This document shows positions 43,291 to 52,082 of a stretch of DNA of 64,000 bases, in pieces (within the stretch, counting starts at the first letter, position 1; each line of letters opens with the position of its first letter). The stretch is from Pseudonocardia benzenivorans CB1190 (lineage in GTDB: Bacteria > Actinomycetota > Actinomycetes > Mycobacteriales > Pseudonocardiaceae), in the NCBI RefSeq assembly GCF_000196675.2, contig NZ_CP002597.1, positions 1 to 64,000 on the forward strand, given 5' to 3'. The notes below the pieces were generated by a model that saw nothing but the letters and a program-made list of their open reading frames with translations, searched no databases and was not told the DNA's origin. A program made the position numbers and the translations under genes.

Positions 43291-43627
43291 CCCGACCCAG
43301 TTCCTGCACGAGCAGCTGTCCCAGGCGAGTCCCGACCTGCTGCGACAGATGTTGACCACGTTCATCAACACGCTCATGTCCGCCGATGCCGACGCCGTCT
43401 GCGGGGCGGCGTGGGGCGAGCGTTCCGAGCAGCGCACGAACACCCGCAACGGCTACCGTCACCGCGACTTCGACACCCGTGTCCGCGTACGACCTCACGT
43501 GCTCAGCGGCGTACGGCCTGACGTGCCGAGGTCCCGGCGTGTCGTGACCGTGATGAGCTGAGTGTTGATCACCCTTCAGGGAGTGTCGGTCGACCGTGCC
43601 GGCGAGCCGAAGGGTGGCCTGCACGTC

Positions 43628-45040
43628 ATGATTCTGGATCCGGAGGAATGGATGGATCTGCGCCGTTTTAGAGCTTTGCATGATGCGGGTGTGAGTATTT
43701 CGGCGATCGCTCGGGAGACCGGGCATCACTGGCGGACCGTGAAGAAGTATCTGGCTGAAGAGAAGGCAACACCTCCAGCGGCTCCACCGCGGCGGGGCAC
43801 CCAGCCTCGGGTGATGGACGCGTTCGCCGAGGTCGTCGACGCGTGGCTGCGTAAAGATGTCACCTTGAAGGGGTCGGTGATTCACGAACGGCTCGTCGAC
43901 CAGTACGGATTCACCGGCCATTACCAGCGTGTGAAAATCTATCTGGCCGAGGCTCGACCGCGAATCCGTGCCGAGCTGGGAATCGACGCCGACGCGTTGA
44001 CCGATCTGCATCGGCGTTTCGAAGTCACGCCCGGTGCCCAAGCGCAGGTCGACTGGGGCGACGAGGGCGGTGTGTTGGCCCATGTCGGGGTCGAGAAGGT
44101 GTACTCGTTCCACATGGTGTTGTCATACTCGCGGGATCCGTTTTGCTGCTACACCACCTCGATGGATCTCGGGGTGTTCTGGGACTGCCACCGGCGGGGC
44201 TTCGCGCATTTCGGCGGTGTCCCGGCGTCGATTGTGTATGACCGGACCAAGACCGTCGTCCGGCGTCACGTCGCTCCGGGGAAGGCGGTGCCGTTGCATC
44301 CGGAAGCGGTCGCGTTCGCCGGGCACTACGATTTCGATATCGACGTGCTCGCCGCCTATCGGCCGACCGGGAAAGGCCGCGTCGAGCGCCAGGTCGACAT
44401 CGTCCGTGACCATGTCCTGGCCGGGCGCAGCTTCGACCGTCTCGACGAGCTCGATCACGCCTTCGCCGCCTGGTCGGGCCTGCGGCGACGGCAGGTCCAC
44501 CGCACCCACGGCGAGGTGATCGGCGAGCGCGCCGCCCGCGACCACGCTGCGCTGCGGGCACTGCCTGCCACCCCGTACCTGGTCGCCGATCGGCATCTGC
44601 GCCGGGTCGGGAAAGACGCTCTGGTCTCCTTCGCGGCCAGCCTCTACTCGACCCCGGCGCGGCGGGTCCGGCCCGGTCAGACCGTGGAAGTGCGGGTCAC
44701 GCCGGCCACGGTGGCCATCCACGCGCTCACCGCCGGACCGGACGAATCCACGCTGCTGGCGGTGCATGCCCGCGCCGAACGCCGGGGCAGCTGGGTCGTC
44801 GACGAGCGGCACTGGGACGGGCTGCCCGACGGCACCGGGCGGGCCACCACCGACCGGCTCGGTGATCCGGCCCCGGCCGGGGCGCCAGAGCCTGAGCCGA
44901 GCCCGCTCGCCGCGTTGCTGACCCGCTCCGCCGCCGCTGCGGTCCCGGTCGGGCGTCGCTCCTTGGCCGCCTACGACGACGCCGCCGGTCTCACCACCCC
45001 ACGCCCTGCTGGACGCGGGAGGAACGGACAAACCTCATGA
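43628..45040 (+). CDS. istA: IS21 transposase IstA
   Basis: 470 residues from the ATG at 43628 (a GTG at 43562 is in frame). N-terminal helix-turn-helix (LHDAGVSISAIARETGHHWRTVKKYL), then an rve-type DDE core: Asp in AQVDWGDEG, Asp in SIVYDRTKTVV, Glu in GKGRVERQVDIVRDH. The C-terminal beta region contains FAASLYSTPARRVRPGQTVEVRV. Overlaps istB by 4 bases (ATGA). Intact. Confidence 0.93.
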   Translation: MILDPEEWMDLRRFRALHDAGVSISAIARETGHHWRTVKKYLAEEKATPPAAPPRRGTQPRVMDAFAEVVDAWLRKDVTLKGSVIHERLVDQYGFTGHYQRVKIYLAEARPRIRAELGIDADALTDLHRRFEVTPGAQAQVDWGDEGGVLAHVGVEKVYSFHMVLSYSRDPFCCYTTSMDLGVFWDCHRRGFAHFGGVPASIVYDRTKTVVRRHVAPGKAVPLHPEAVAFAGHYDFDIDVLAAYRPTGKGRVERQVDIVRDHVLAGRSFDRLDELDHAFAAWSGLRRRQVHRTHGEVIGERAARDHAALRALPATPYLVADRHLRRVGKDALVSFAASLYSTPARRVRPGQTVEVRVTPATVAIHALTAGPDESTLLAVHARAERRGSWVVDERHWDGLPDGTGRATTDRLGDPAPAGAPEPEPSPLAALLTRSAAAAVPVGRRSLAAYDDAAGLTTPRPAGRGRNGQTS

Positions 45041-45810
45041 CTGAACTGACGACCGCGCGCATCAAATCCCACGCCACCAAACTCGGGCTGCCGCATTTGG
45101 CGGCCAGTCTCGAGCAACTGGTCAAACGCGCCGACACCGAACAGTTGGGCTACCTCGACTTTCTCGACCTCATCGTCGAAGAGGAACTCGGGATCCGCGA
45201 AGGGCGCCGTTTCCGGCAGGCCCTGCGACTGTCGAAGCTACCTCACCACAAGACCCTCGAGGAGTTCGAGTTCGCTTTCCAGCCAGACCTCGACACCCGC
45301 AAGGTCCGCGACCTGGCCAGCCTGTCATTCATCGCGACCAAAAGTAACGTTGCCCTCCTGGGCCCGCCCGGGGTCGGAAAAACACACCTGGCCGTCGCGT
45401 TGGCCGTATCAGCATGCCGCGCCGGCTACTCCACCTACTTCACCAGTCTCGACGACATGGTCCGCCAGCTCCGGGCCGCTGAGGAACTCGGCCGGCTCAA
45501 CCGGAAAATGCGCACCTACACGCGCCCAGCAATCCTTGTCGTCGACGAAGTCGGCTATCTTCCGCTCGATCGATCCGACGCCAACCTCGTCTTCCAGATG
45601 ATCTCGAAGAGATATGAGACCGGACCCATCATCCTCACCTCGAATAAGAGCTTCAGTGAATGGGGCCAGGTCTTTTGCGATGACGTCCTCGCCACGGCCA
45701 TTCTCGATCGCGTGCTTCATCATTGCGAGGTGCTCTCGATCAACGGACCAAGCTACCGGCTCAAACACCGACTCACCGCGATCGAAGGAGGCGACACTAC
45801 CGTGGCATGA
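45037..45810 (+). CDS. istB: IS21 helper ATPase IstB
   Basis: 257 residues. AAA+ ATPase with Walker A LGPPGVGKTHLAVAL, Walker B ILVVDEVGYLPLD and the C-terminal DRVLHHCEVLSINGPSYR typical of IstB. It assembles on target DNA and stimulates IstA. Short overlap with istA couples translation. Confidence 0.95.
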   Translation: MTELTTARIKSHATKLGLPHLAASLEQLVKRADTEQLGYLDFLDLIVEEELGIREGRRFRQALRLSKLPHHKTLEEFEFAFQPDLDTRKVRDLASLSFIATKSNVALLGPPGVGKTHLAVALAVSACRAGYSTYFTSLDDMVRQLRAAEELGRLNRKMRTYTRPAILVVDEVGYLPLDRSDANLVFQMISKRYETGPIILTSNKSFSEWGQVFCDDVLATAILDRVLHHCEVLSINGPSYRLKHRLTAIEGGDTTVA

Positions 45811-45874
45811 TCAGCCGGCCAGGCTCGGCACGTCAGGCCGTACCCGCCTCGGCATGTCAGGTCGTACGCGGACA

Positions 45875-46188
45875 CCCGCGCCGACGTCCTGGCGTTCGCG
45901 ACCTTCCCGAAGGAGCTCTGGCGCCAGATCTGGTCGAACAACCCCTCCGAGCGGCTGAACAGAGAGATCCGGCGTCGCACCGACGTGGTTGGGATCTTCC
46001 CGGACCGCGACTCACTGATCCGCCTGGTCGGTGCCGTGCTCGCCGAACAGCACGACGAGTGGGCCGAAGGTCGCCGCTACCTCGGCCTCGATGTCCTCGC
46101 CCGGGCCCGGATCACCGCCGTCCCCGCCACCACCAGCCCTGCCGAGGAGGTGACCTCCGCCGACACGATCCCGGCGCTCAGCGCCTGA
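45875..46188 (+). pseudogene. IS256-type transposase C-terminal fragment
   Basis: Matches the last ~104 codons of the intact transposase at 15525-16781 ([38 protein letters not shown] to the final IPALSA), including the catalytic Glu. Disconnected from its N-terminal half by the IS21 element and a 731-bp deletion. Confidence 0.9.
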
Positions 46189-46244
46189 CCGACATCCAGA
46201 AGATCACGCGTCAGCCGTCACACACCACGCCAGGGGACTTGACC

Positions 46245-46548
46245 GAGCCGGGCCACCGCCGGTGGCTCGGCTCCGCTCTGGCGGATGAGCGATGCCGCTC
46301 GCGACATCACCGTCGCCCCCGTTACCAACTTGTTGGATCTCTGCAGGAGATCAGGTCTGCAGCCATGATCTCCGAGGCGCCGGCAAGGCTTGCTCGCCCG
46401 TTACCTGTCGCCCTCCGGGGGTTGGCTCCAAGAAGGCTTGTGTCCTGGTCGGCGCCGCCGACGGGAGTGGCTTGAGAGAGGTCTGCACTGCCCCAAGTTG
46501 GTCTGCCCTCCTCGTCGAACAACAGATGAAGATCGTCGAGGAGGTTGG
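46245..46548 (+). other. Non-coding left region of IS110-type element 2
   Basis: 304 bases between the end of IS256 copy 2 and an IS110-family gene. It contains GCCACCG-C-CGGTGGC (around 46251-46265) and CCAACTTGTTGG (around 46325) as small hairpins. IS110-group elements carry their bridge RNA in this position. I see no protein gene. The exact left boundary of the element was not resolved. Confidence 0.45.
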
Positions 46549-47742
46549 GTGTCGAACACATCGACGCAACAGCAAGATCGTGTGGTCATCGCCGTCGACC
46601 CGCATAAGGCGTCATGGACCGCGGCCGCGGTCGGCGCGGGGCTGACCCCGCTGGCGACGCTGCGGGTCCCGGTGAGTCAGCAGGGCTACCGCCAGCTGCG
46701 TCGCTTCGCGGCCCGCTGGCCGGACGCGGTGTGGGCGATCGAGGGAGCGATCGGGCTGGGCGCTCCGCTGGCGACCCGCTTGTCGGCGGACGGTATCGAC
46801 GCGGTGGATGTGCCCGCGAAGCTGGCCGCTCGAGTCCGCACGCTCTCGACCGGGCACGGCCGCAAGAGCGACAGCGATGACGCGGTGTCGGTCGGTATCG
46901 CGGCGCTGACCGCGGTCGGGCTACGCAGCGCCGCAGTCGACGAGACGATCACAGCCCTGCGTGCCCTGGTCGAGCATCGAGACGACATCGTCCGCACCCG
47001 AACCCAGACGATCAATCGCCTTCATGCGCTACTCGCCAAGCTGCTCCCGGGCGGAGTGTCTAGCTCACTTGATGCCGAGACCGCAGCACGGGCGCTGCGC
47101 ACGGTGCGGCCGCGCACGCCGGGCCCGCGCATGCTACGCAGCCTGGCTGTCGACCTCGTCGGCGAAGTCCGTCACCTGGACCGACGGATCGCCGCCGCGA
47201 CGACCGAGATCAGCGCTGCCGTTGCGGCCAGCGGCAGCAGACTCACCGAGCTTCGCGGCCTCGGTGATCTGACCGCCGGCAAGATCCTCGCTCGAGTCGG
47301 GGACGTACGCCGGTTCCGTTCGGCGGCAGCCTTCGCCTCCTATACCGGCACCGCGCCCATTGAGGTCTCCTCCGGCGACACCGTCCGCCACCGCCTGTCC
47401 CGAGCCGGGGACCGCCAGCTCAACTGCTGCCTGCACGTCATGGCCATCAGCCAGATCCGGCACGAGGGGCCTGGCCGAACCTACTACCAGCGAAAGCGCG
47501 CTGCGGGAAAGAGCCACAAGGAGGCCATGCGCTGCCTGAAACGGCGACTGTCCGACCTGGTCTACCGCGAACTCCGCCGCGACGCGGAACGTGTTGATGG
47601 CGCGGACCCGGGAGGACACCAGGGGGCGACTCAAGAGTCCAGCGCGACCGGCTCAACCCCTACCACCGGCTCTTCGGACAAGTCACTTCCCGGGCCCGCG
47701 GCCGCCACTCTACCGTCACACGATCAAGATCGACTTGACTAG
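46549..47742 (+). CDS. IS110-family transposase, element 2
   Basis: 397 residues from the GTG at 46549, with GAGGAGG four bases upstream. DEDD residues in VVIAVDPHKASWTAAAVG, VWAIEGAIGLGAPLA and GRKSDSDDAVSVGIAAL; C-terminal Ser region TGTAPIEVSSGDTVRHRLSRAGDRQLNCCLH. A Ser/Thr-rich tail follows. Distinct from the other two IS110 proteins here. Intact. Confidence 0.9.
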   Translation: MSNTSTQQQDRVVIAVDPHKASWTAAAVGAGLTPLATLRVPVSQQGYRQLRRFAARWPDAVWAIEGAIGLGAPLATRLSADGIDAVDVPAKLAARVRTLSTGHGRKSDSDDAVSVGIAALTAVGLRSAAVDETITALRALVEHRDDIVRTRTQTINRLHALLAKLLPGGVSSSLDAETAARALRTVRPRTPGPRMLRSLAVDLVGEVRHLDRRIAAATTEISAAVAASGSRLTELRGLGDLTAGKILARVGDVRRFRSAAAFASYTGTAPIEVSSGDTVRHRLSRAGDRQLNCCLHVMAISQIRHEGPGRTYYQRKRAAGKSHKEAMRCLKRRLSDLVYRELRRDAERVDGADPGGHQGATQESSATGSTPTTGSSDKSLPGPAAATLPSHDQDRLD

Positions 47743-47963
47743 AGAGGAGCCTTCTTGATCAAGCCCGGTGAGGGCTTGCAGGCCACCGGCCACGGCATGA
47801 CTCGTTGCCCCTGTCGTTGATGATCTGGGGGGTGTTGTCACCGTGGTCGGCGGGCGCCAACGACCGCTGATAGAGACCTGACCCGCCTGCGTGGTCTGCT
47901 CGTAACGTGGCTGCCGGCGCGGGCGCCTTGGGTCGGTCTGCGGCGACGAGCGAGGAGACCTTC
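47743..47963 (+). other. Non-coding region before IS110-type element 3 gene
   Basis: 221 bases without a gene, between two IS110-family genes. It should hold the right end of element 2 and the left end with bridge-RNA locus of element 3. TCTTGATCAAG near 47753 is a short palindrome. Boundaries not resolved. Confidence 0.4.
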
Positions 47964-49202
47964 TTGTCGGAACCCGACAACACCGGCTTCGAGGTGTTCT
48001 GCGGCCTGGACGTGGGCAAGTCCGTCCACCACGCCTGCGCCCTGGACCGGAACGGGAAACGGCTGCACGGCAAGCCGTTGCCCAACGACGAGGCGGCGTT
48101 GACCGAAGTCTTCATCCACCTCGCGGCGCACGGCCGAGTACTCGTCGTGGTCGATCAGCCTGCCTCGATCGGCGCGCTGGCCGTCGCGGTCGCCCGGTCG
48201 CTGAACATTGAGGTGGCCTACCTGCCTGGGCTGGTAATGCGCCGCATCGCCGACCTGCACCCCGGCCAGGGCAAGACCGACGCCCGCGACGCCCACGTCA
48301 TCGCCGCACAGATTCGTGGGGCCGCCCGCACCATGCCCCACACCCTGCGCCGGGTCGGCACCGACGACGAAACCCTCGCCGAGCTCACCGTCCTGGCCGG
48401 CTACGACGACGACCTCGCCGCCCAGTCCACGCGGCTGACCAACCGGCTGCGTGACGCCCTGCTGCACGTCCATCCAGCTCTGGAACGCCTGCTCGGACCC
48501 CGGATGGACCGCGGCGGGGTGCTCGACCTGCTCGCCGCCGCACCCACCCCGCAGGCCCTTCGCGACCTCGGCGAGGCCGGCATCGCTGCAACGATGCGAG
48601 CCCGTTCCCCGCGGCTGGCCAAGACCCTGCCCGCCCAGATCCTGGCCGCACTCGACACCCAGACCGTCGTCGTCCCGGGCACCGTTGCGTTCGGGAGGGT
48701 GATCGGCGGGGTCGCCGCCCAGCTGCGTGAGGTCCGCCTCGAGCGAGACACCCTCGCCACCGAGCTCGAGACGCTGCTGGAGGCCCACCCTCTTGCCGGG
48801 GTCCTGACCTCGATGCCCGGCCTCGGGTTCAGGACCGCCCTGAAGATCCTCACCATCGTCGGAGACGGCGCCGCGTTCCCCACCGCCGGCCACCTCGCCG
48901 CCTACGCCGGCCTCGCTCCGGTCACCCGACGCTCCGGCACTTCGATCAAGGGCGAGACCCGCTCTCAGCGCGGGAACCACGCCCTGAAGTCGGCACTGTT
49001 CTTGTCGGCATTCGCCAGCCTCGCCGACCCGACCAGCCGCGCCTACTACGACCGCAAACGAGCAGCCGGCAAGCGACACAACGCCGCCCTGATCTGCCTC
49101 GCCCGTCGCCGCACCGACGTCATCTACGCCATGCTCCGCGACCGCCGCCCCTACGCGCCACCGAGCGTCCCGACGCTGCCGCCAGTGGCCGCAGCCGCTT
49201 GA
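47964..49202 (+). CDS. IS110-family transposase, element 3
   Basis: 412 residues from the TTG at 47964 (GAGGAG upstream); an upstream in-frame start at 47907 is less likely. DEDD residues in VFCGLDVGKSVHHACAL, VVVDQPASIGALA and GKTDARDAHVIAAQIRG; C-terminal region LAPVTRRSGTSIKGETRSQRGNHALKSALF. Related to IS116/IS117-like Streptomyces elements in layout. The element's right end probably lies near CCATAGAGACAC at about 49210. Intact. Confidence 0.9.
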   Translation: MSEPDNTGFEVFCGLDVGKSVHHACALDRNGKRLHGKPLPNDEAALTEVFIHLAAHGRVLVVVDQPASIGALAVAVARSLNIEVAYLPGLVMRRIADLHPGQGKTDARDAHVIAAQIRGAARTMPHTLRRVGTDDETLAELTVLAGYDDDLAAQSTRLTNRLRDALLHVHPALERLLGPRMDRGGVLDLLAAAPTPQALRDLGEAGIAATMRARSPRLAKTLPAQILAALDTQTVVVPGTVAFGRVIGGVAAQLREVRLERDTLATELETLLEAHPLAGVLTSMPGLGFRTALKILTIVGDGAAFPTAGHLAAYAGLAPVTRRSGTSIKGETRSQRGNHALKSALFLSAFASLADPTSRAYYDRKRAAGKRHNAALICLARRRTDVIYAMLRDRRPYAPPSVPTLPPVAAAA

Positions 49203-49304
49203 CAACCCCATAGAGACACCCCCCGTAGGCGCCGTCTCGACGAACTCGCCAGGATTGCCGACCACCGACCACCTTGGGCTTGGGCCATCGCCAGACCCCA
49301 GAGT

Positions 49305-49397
49305 CACATGATAAGTGGCATTATCTTGTGGACCGATACGTAGCATTACATCGCATAAAAATAAAAGGCTATGCTATGATAGATTGCCGTAATGCTA
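49305..49397. promoter_or_regulatory. AT-rich promoter/operator region of the KfrA-like gene
   Basis: Two inverted repeats in an unusually AT-rich stretch: CACATGATAA (49305-49314) with TTATCTTGTG (49321-49330), and TAGCATTAC (49341-49349) with GTAATGCTA (49389-49397). The second brackets a TATGAT-like -10 near 49375. The coding start is at 49419. This arrangement fits an autoregulated plasmid-maintenance gene. Confidence 0.5.
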
Positions 49398-49418
49398 TGT
49401 ATCTGGTAGTTTCGTCGC

Positions 49419-50561
49419 GTGACCGAGACCAATGCGGCGGACGCCGGCGTGCCGCAGCCGCAGCTGATCGCGTGCGAGTTCCCGATGCCGGGCGGCTGCC
49501 CGAACGTCATGGAGTACGCCGGCGTGGGCCGCAAGCCGAAGTACTGCCAGCAGACCGTCGACGGCCTCCGGCACGTCGCCTACACCGCGCACCGGGTCGT
49601 CAACGGCATGGTCACCGTCCCCGAGCCGGGCAGCCAGCCGTCCGCGCCGGCCGTAGGTGCCACTCCCCCGCGCCCGATCACCCAGGCTCGCGCCACCGCC
49701 GCGAAGCTGCACGAGCAGCTCGGCAACCTGGTCGACCGTCAACTGCAGCCGCTGATCACGCAGCTCGTCGAGGCGCTGCACGTCGCCGCCGACCCCGAAT
49801 CGGCCACGTCGGAGGTCGACGCCGTGCAGCGGGAGGCCCGCACCCGCATCGACGCCGCCGAAGCCGCCGCTGAGGACGCACTCGCCCGCGCCGAGACGGC
49901 CGAGCGCGCCGCCGACACCGCCCGGCTCGCCCAGGCCGAGGCCGAGGACGTCGCCAGCCAGGCCCTGACCGAGCGCGACGAGGCCCGCGACCAGCGCGAC
50001 CAGCACGAACGCGCTGCCGCGTCACTCGCCGGCGAGCTGGCCGAAGTTCGTGCCGCCCTCGCGGCGGCGGAGAGCGAAGGCGAGACGACCGCCGCGGCGC
50101 TGTCCGACGCACGGAACGAGATCGAGCGCCTCACCGCACGACTCCTGGCGGCCAAGGCCGCGCGAGACGAGGTCCGGACCGAACTCGCAGGCGCGACACA
50201 GCAGGTGCGCGACCTCACCGAGGCCCGCGACGACGCCCGCGCCGCGTTGGCGGCCGAGCGCCGCGAACTGGGCGAACAGCGCCGCCGCACCGAGCTGGCC
50301 GAACAGCGCATCGCCCGCGACGAATTGACCATCGCCTCACTCACCGAACAACACAGTGCGGCCCGCGACGAGGCGCGCGACCAGCAGGAACGCGCCGCCG
50401 CAGCCCGCGCCGAGCTCGCCGCAGCGACGGCGCAGATCGAGGCCCTACGCGACGCTGTCGCCACCGCCACCGCGCACGCCGAGCAGCGCCTCGCCGACGC
50501 CCGCGCCCGCCACGACGAGCAGCTCGCCGAGCTCCGCGCTCGGCTCGGTCAAGGCGAGTAA
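49419..50561 (+). CDS. Coiled-coil plasmid protein (KfrA-like)
   Basis: 380 residues, GTG start. Residues ~18-60 form a Cys/His segment (LIACEFPMPGGCPNVMEYAGVGRKPKYC...H) that may bind zinc or DNA. From ~120 to the end the sequence is an almost uninterrupted Ala/Glu/Arg coiled coil. KfrA-type proteins bind their own promoter through an N-terminal domain and form filaments that assist plasmid partition. The AT-rich palindromes upstream and the parAB genes downstream support this, but the N-terminal domain differs from classical KfrA. Confidence 0.6.
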   Translation: MTETNAADAGVPQPQLIACEFPMPGGCPNVMEYAGVGRKPKYCQQTVDGLRHVAYTAHRVVNGMVTVPEPGSQPSAPAVGATPPRPITQARATAAKLHEQLGNLVDRQLQPLITQLVEALHVAADPESATSEVDAVQREARTRIDAAEAAAEDALARAETAERAADTARLAQAEAEDVASQALTERDEARDQRDQHERAAASLAGELAEVRAALAAAESEGETTAAALSDARNEIERLTARLLAAKAARDEVRTELAGATQQVRDLTEARDDARAALAAERRELGEQRRRTELAEQRIARDELTIASLTEQHSAARDEARDQQERAAAARAELAAATAQIEALRDAVATATAHAEQRLADARARHDEQLAELRARLGQGE

Positions 50562-50972
50562 CCCGCCGAGTTCCGCAAGCCAACGAGTCGAACCTGCTGA
50601 TGCGGAAGAGCCGACCCCCGCCTAGACCTAGGCATCGACAAGAGCCAACTCCCCCGGACTGGCCGGCAGCGTTGCGGACCTTGCGCGCTGCCGTCGAGCT
50701 CGTCAGTACCCGAGCATCGCCCGGGAGCTGCTTCTCCTCCCCACCCGCCGCTGCGAACCCGCCCTCTCAGCTCAGGGGAGTCGCGATCGTCGAGATGGTG
50801 ACCGAGCCATCGCCGGAATTGACCCCGTCGGCGTACCAGGGGTGTCGATAGCGAGGCGCATTCGTCGGCGGCGCGGGAGGGGGAAGTCCCCTCTCCGTCT
50901 GGACGGAGAGTTGTCGGATTATCGAGGGGAGACCATGCTGATCATCCACCCAGCGCAACGCCCAACCGGGGC
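50562..50972. other. Intergenic region between KfrA-like gene and parB
   Basis: 411 bases between convergent genes with no gene I can support. It contains CTCTCCGT (50891-50898) facing ACGGAGAG (50903-50910), an 8-bp hairpin with a 4-base loop that may end parB transcription, and CCTAGACCTAGGC near 50620. Confidence 0.5.
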
Positions 50973-52082
50973 TCAGCCTGTGAGGTGCTGACGGAGTCGG
51001 TTCTGCGCCTTCTGCATATGCCGCATGGCATCGGCGAAGGCGCGAGCTAGGTCGCCGTCTCCCCCATCAGACAGCACACGGTCAGCTTCCGCCAGCGCGT
51101 TGTCGAGATGCTGAATGACGGCCGACGCCGCTGCGCGCCGCCTGGGGCCTGGGTCCGTCGCGCCAGCAGCTTCGCGGGGTGAGGTCGCGGCCTCAGCAGC
51201 GGCAACTGCGGTGTCGACGGAAGCAAGGGGAGGCCCGTCTCCGCCAATCTCGCTGTCGTTGGAAACCGGGTTTACAAGCGGGGGCACGAGATGGAGCGGG
51301 CCCTCCTCCCCCACTGCGGCGGTTGAAAGCCGTGTCTCACTGCTCTCACCGACCTGGGCCGCTGGGGCAACGGGGCGCTGCTCCACGAACGGCGGCCCGG
51401 CCGCAAGTACACTCCGCTGCTCGTCCGCAGGCATACCCCCGAGGCGGCGGGCGTCCTTGATGGACAGAGTTCCGGCACGAAGCTGGTCCTGGAACTCCGG
51501 TATTAGTTGGAGCAGCGCCACGCGCTGCGACACGTATGTGTGGCTCTTCCCGATGGCCTCGGCAACAGACCGCAGGGTCTGCCCAGCTCGGTTCAGACGC
51601 CGCTGCAGGTGCGCGGCTTCGAGCAAGGGCGGCAAGTCCTTCCGGTGGATGTTCTCGATCAGCACCCGGTCCTCGAGATCATCGAGGCTTTGAACCTCGC
51701 TTTCGACACGGACGTCGAAGGTGTCGAGCCCGGCGAGTAGAGCCGCGGCGAGACGCCGGTTGCCGACGTAGACCACCCAGGGCGCCGGCCCAAGCTGTGC
51801 CTCGCAGTCCGGATACAGAGTGACGAAGTCCGAGCGGGAGATCACGAGAGCAGGCTGCAGCTGACCAACTTGCTTCATGCTGTTGGCGAGCTCGACGACT
51901 TCGGGGTCGTCGTCCGGATAGCGAGGATTCTGAGGGTTCGGTTGTACCTCAGAGAGACGCAGAGCGGTCGGACGGGCTGCTCGTGAGCGCATTGCTTCCC
52001 GCGCCTGGACCGCAGTCCCCGCTCGTGCCGCTGCCCGCTGCTCCATCGCAGCGAAGTCCTTCTTCGCGACCACGTCCGTCAC
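50973..52082 (-). CDS. parB: Plasmid partition protein ParB
   Basis: 369 residues, GTG overlapping the parA stop (GTGA). N-terminal ParB/Srx-like domain (ALRLSEVQPNPQNPRYPDDDPEVVELANSMKQVGQLQPALVI; VVYVGNRRLAAALLAG; RVLIENIHRKDLPPLLEA) and a helix-turn-helix (AEAIGKSHTYVSQRVALLQLIPEFQDQL). The C-terminal third is a linker and a helical dimerisation segment. It binds parS and spreads along DNA. One parS-like palindrome (51260) lies inside its own coding region. Confidence 0.92.
   Translation of the reverse strand: MTDVVAKKDFAAMEQRAAARAGTAVQAREAMRSRAARPTALRLSEVQPNPQNPRYPDDDPEVVELANSMKQVGQLQPALVISRSDFVTLYPDCEAQLGPAPWVVYVGNRRLAAALLAGLDTFDVRVESEVQSLDDLEDRVLIENIHRKDLPPLLEAAHLQRRLNRAGQTLRSVAEAIGKSHTYVSQRVALLQLIPEFQDQLRAGTLSIKDARRLGGMPADEQRSVLAAGPPFVEQRPVAPAAQVGESSETRLSTAAVGEEGPLHLVPPLVNPVSNDSEIGGDGPPLASVDTAVAAAEAATSPREAAGATDPGPRRRAAASAVIQHLDNALAEADRVLSDGGDGDLARAFADAMRHMQKAQNRLRQHLTG
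51260..51276. repeat. parS-like palindrome 1 (inside parB)
   Basis: TGGAAACC-G-GGTTTACA, 17 bp. One of five copies of T(G/T)(G/T)AAACC-S-GGTTTMCA around parAB. Confidence 0.65.

Larger units (their letters stand above)
43480..45874 (+). mobile_element. IS21-family element
   Basis: 2395 bp. Ends start TGTCCGCGTACGACCT and finish with the reverse complement AGGTCGTACGCGGACA; a second internal repeat (TACGGCCTGACGTGCCGAG type) occurs near each end, as usual for IS21. Carries istA and istB. CCCG occurs on both sides and may be a 4-bp target duplication, although 731 bp of the host IS256-type element are missing at this point. Confidence 0.92.
39982..46244 (+). mobile_element. IS256-family element, copy 2, interrupted by three other IS
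   Basis: Near-identical to the complete copy at 15405-16837, but present as four pieces: 39982-40068, 41886-41972, 43291-43479 and 45875-46244. The gaps are filled by IS1634-, IS110- and IS21-type elements. 731 bp of the original (equivalent to 15737-16467) are missing at the IS21 site. The outer flanks (CTGTGGAC left, GAGCCGGG right) are not a direct repeat, so one side was rearranged. A one-base difference from copy 1 is visible in the last piece. Confidence 0.88.

Noticed and set aside
15405-46244. Composite transposon formed by the two same-orientation IS256-type copies enclosing the catabolic island
   Set aside because: Copy 1 has its own matching 8-bp duplications on both sides, and the outer flank of copy 2 (GAGCCGGG) does not match that of copy 1 (CGCCGGAC).
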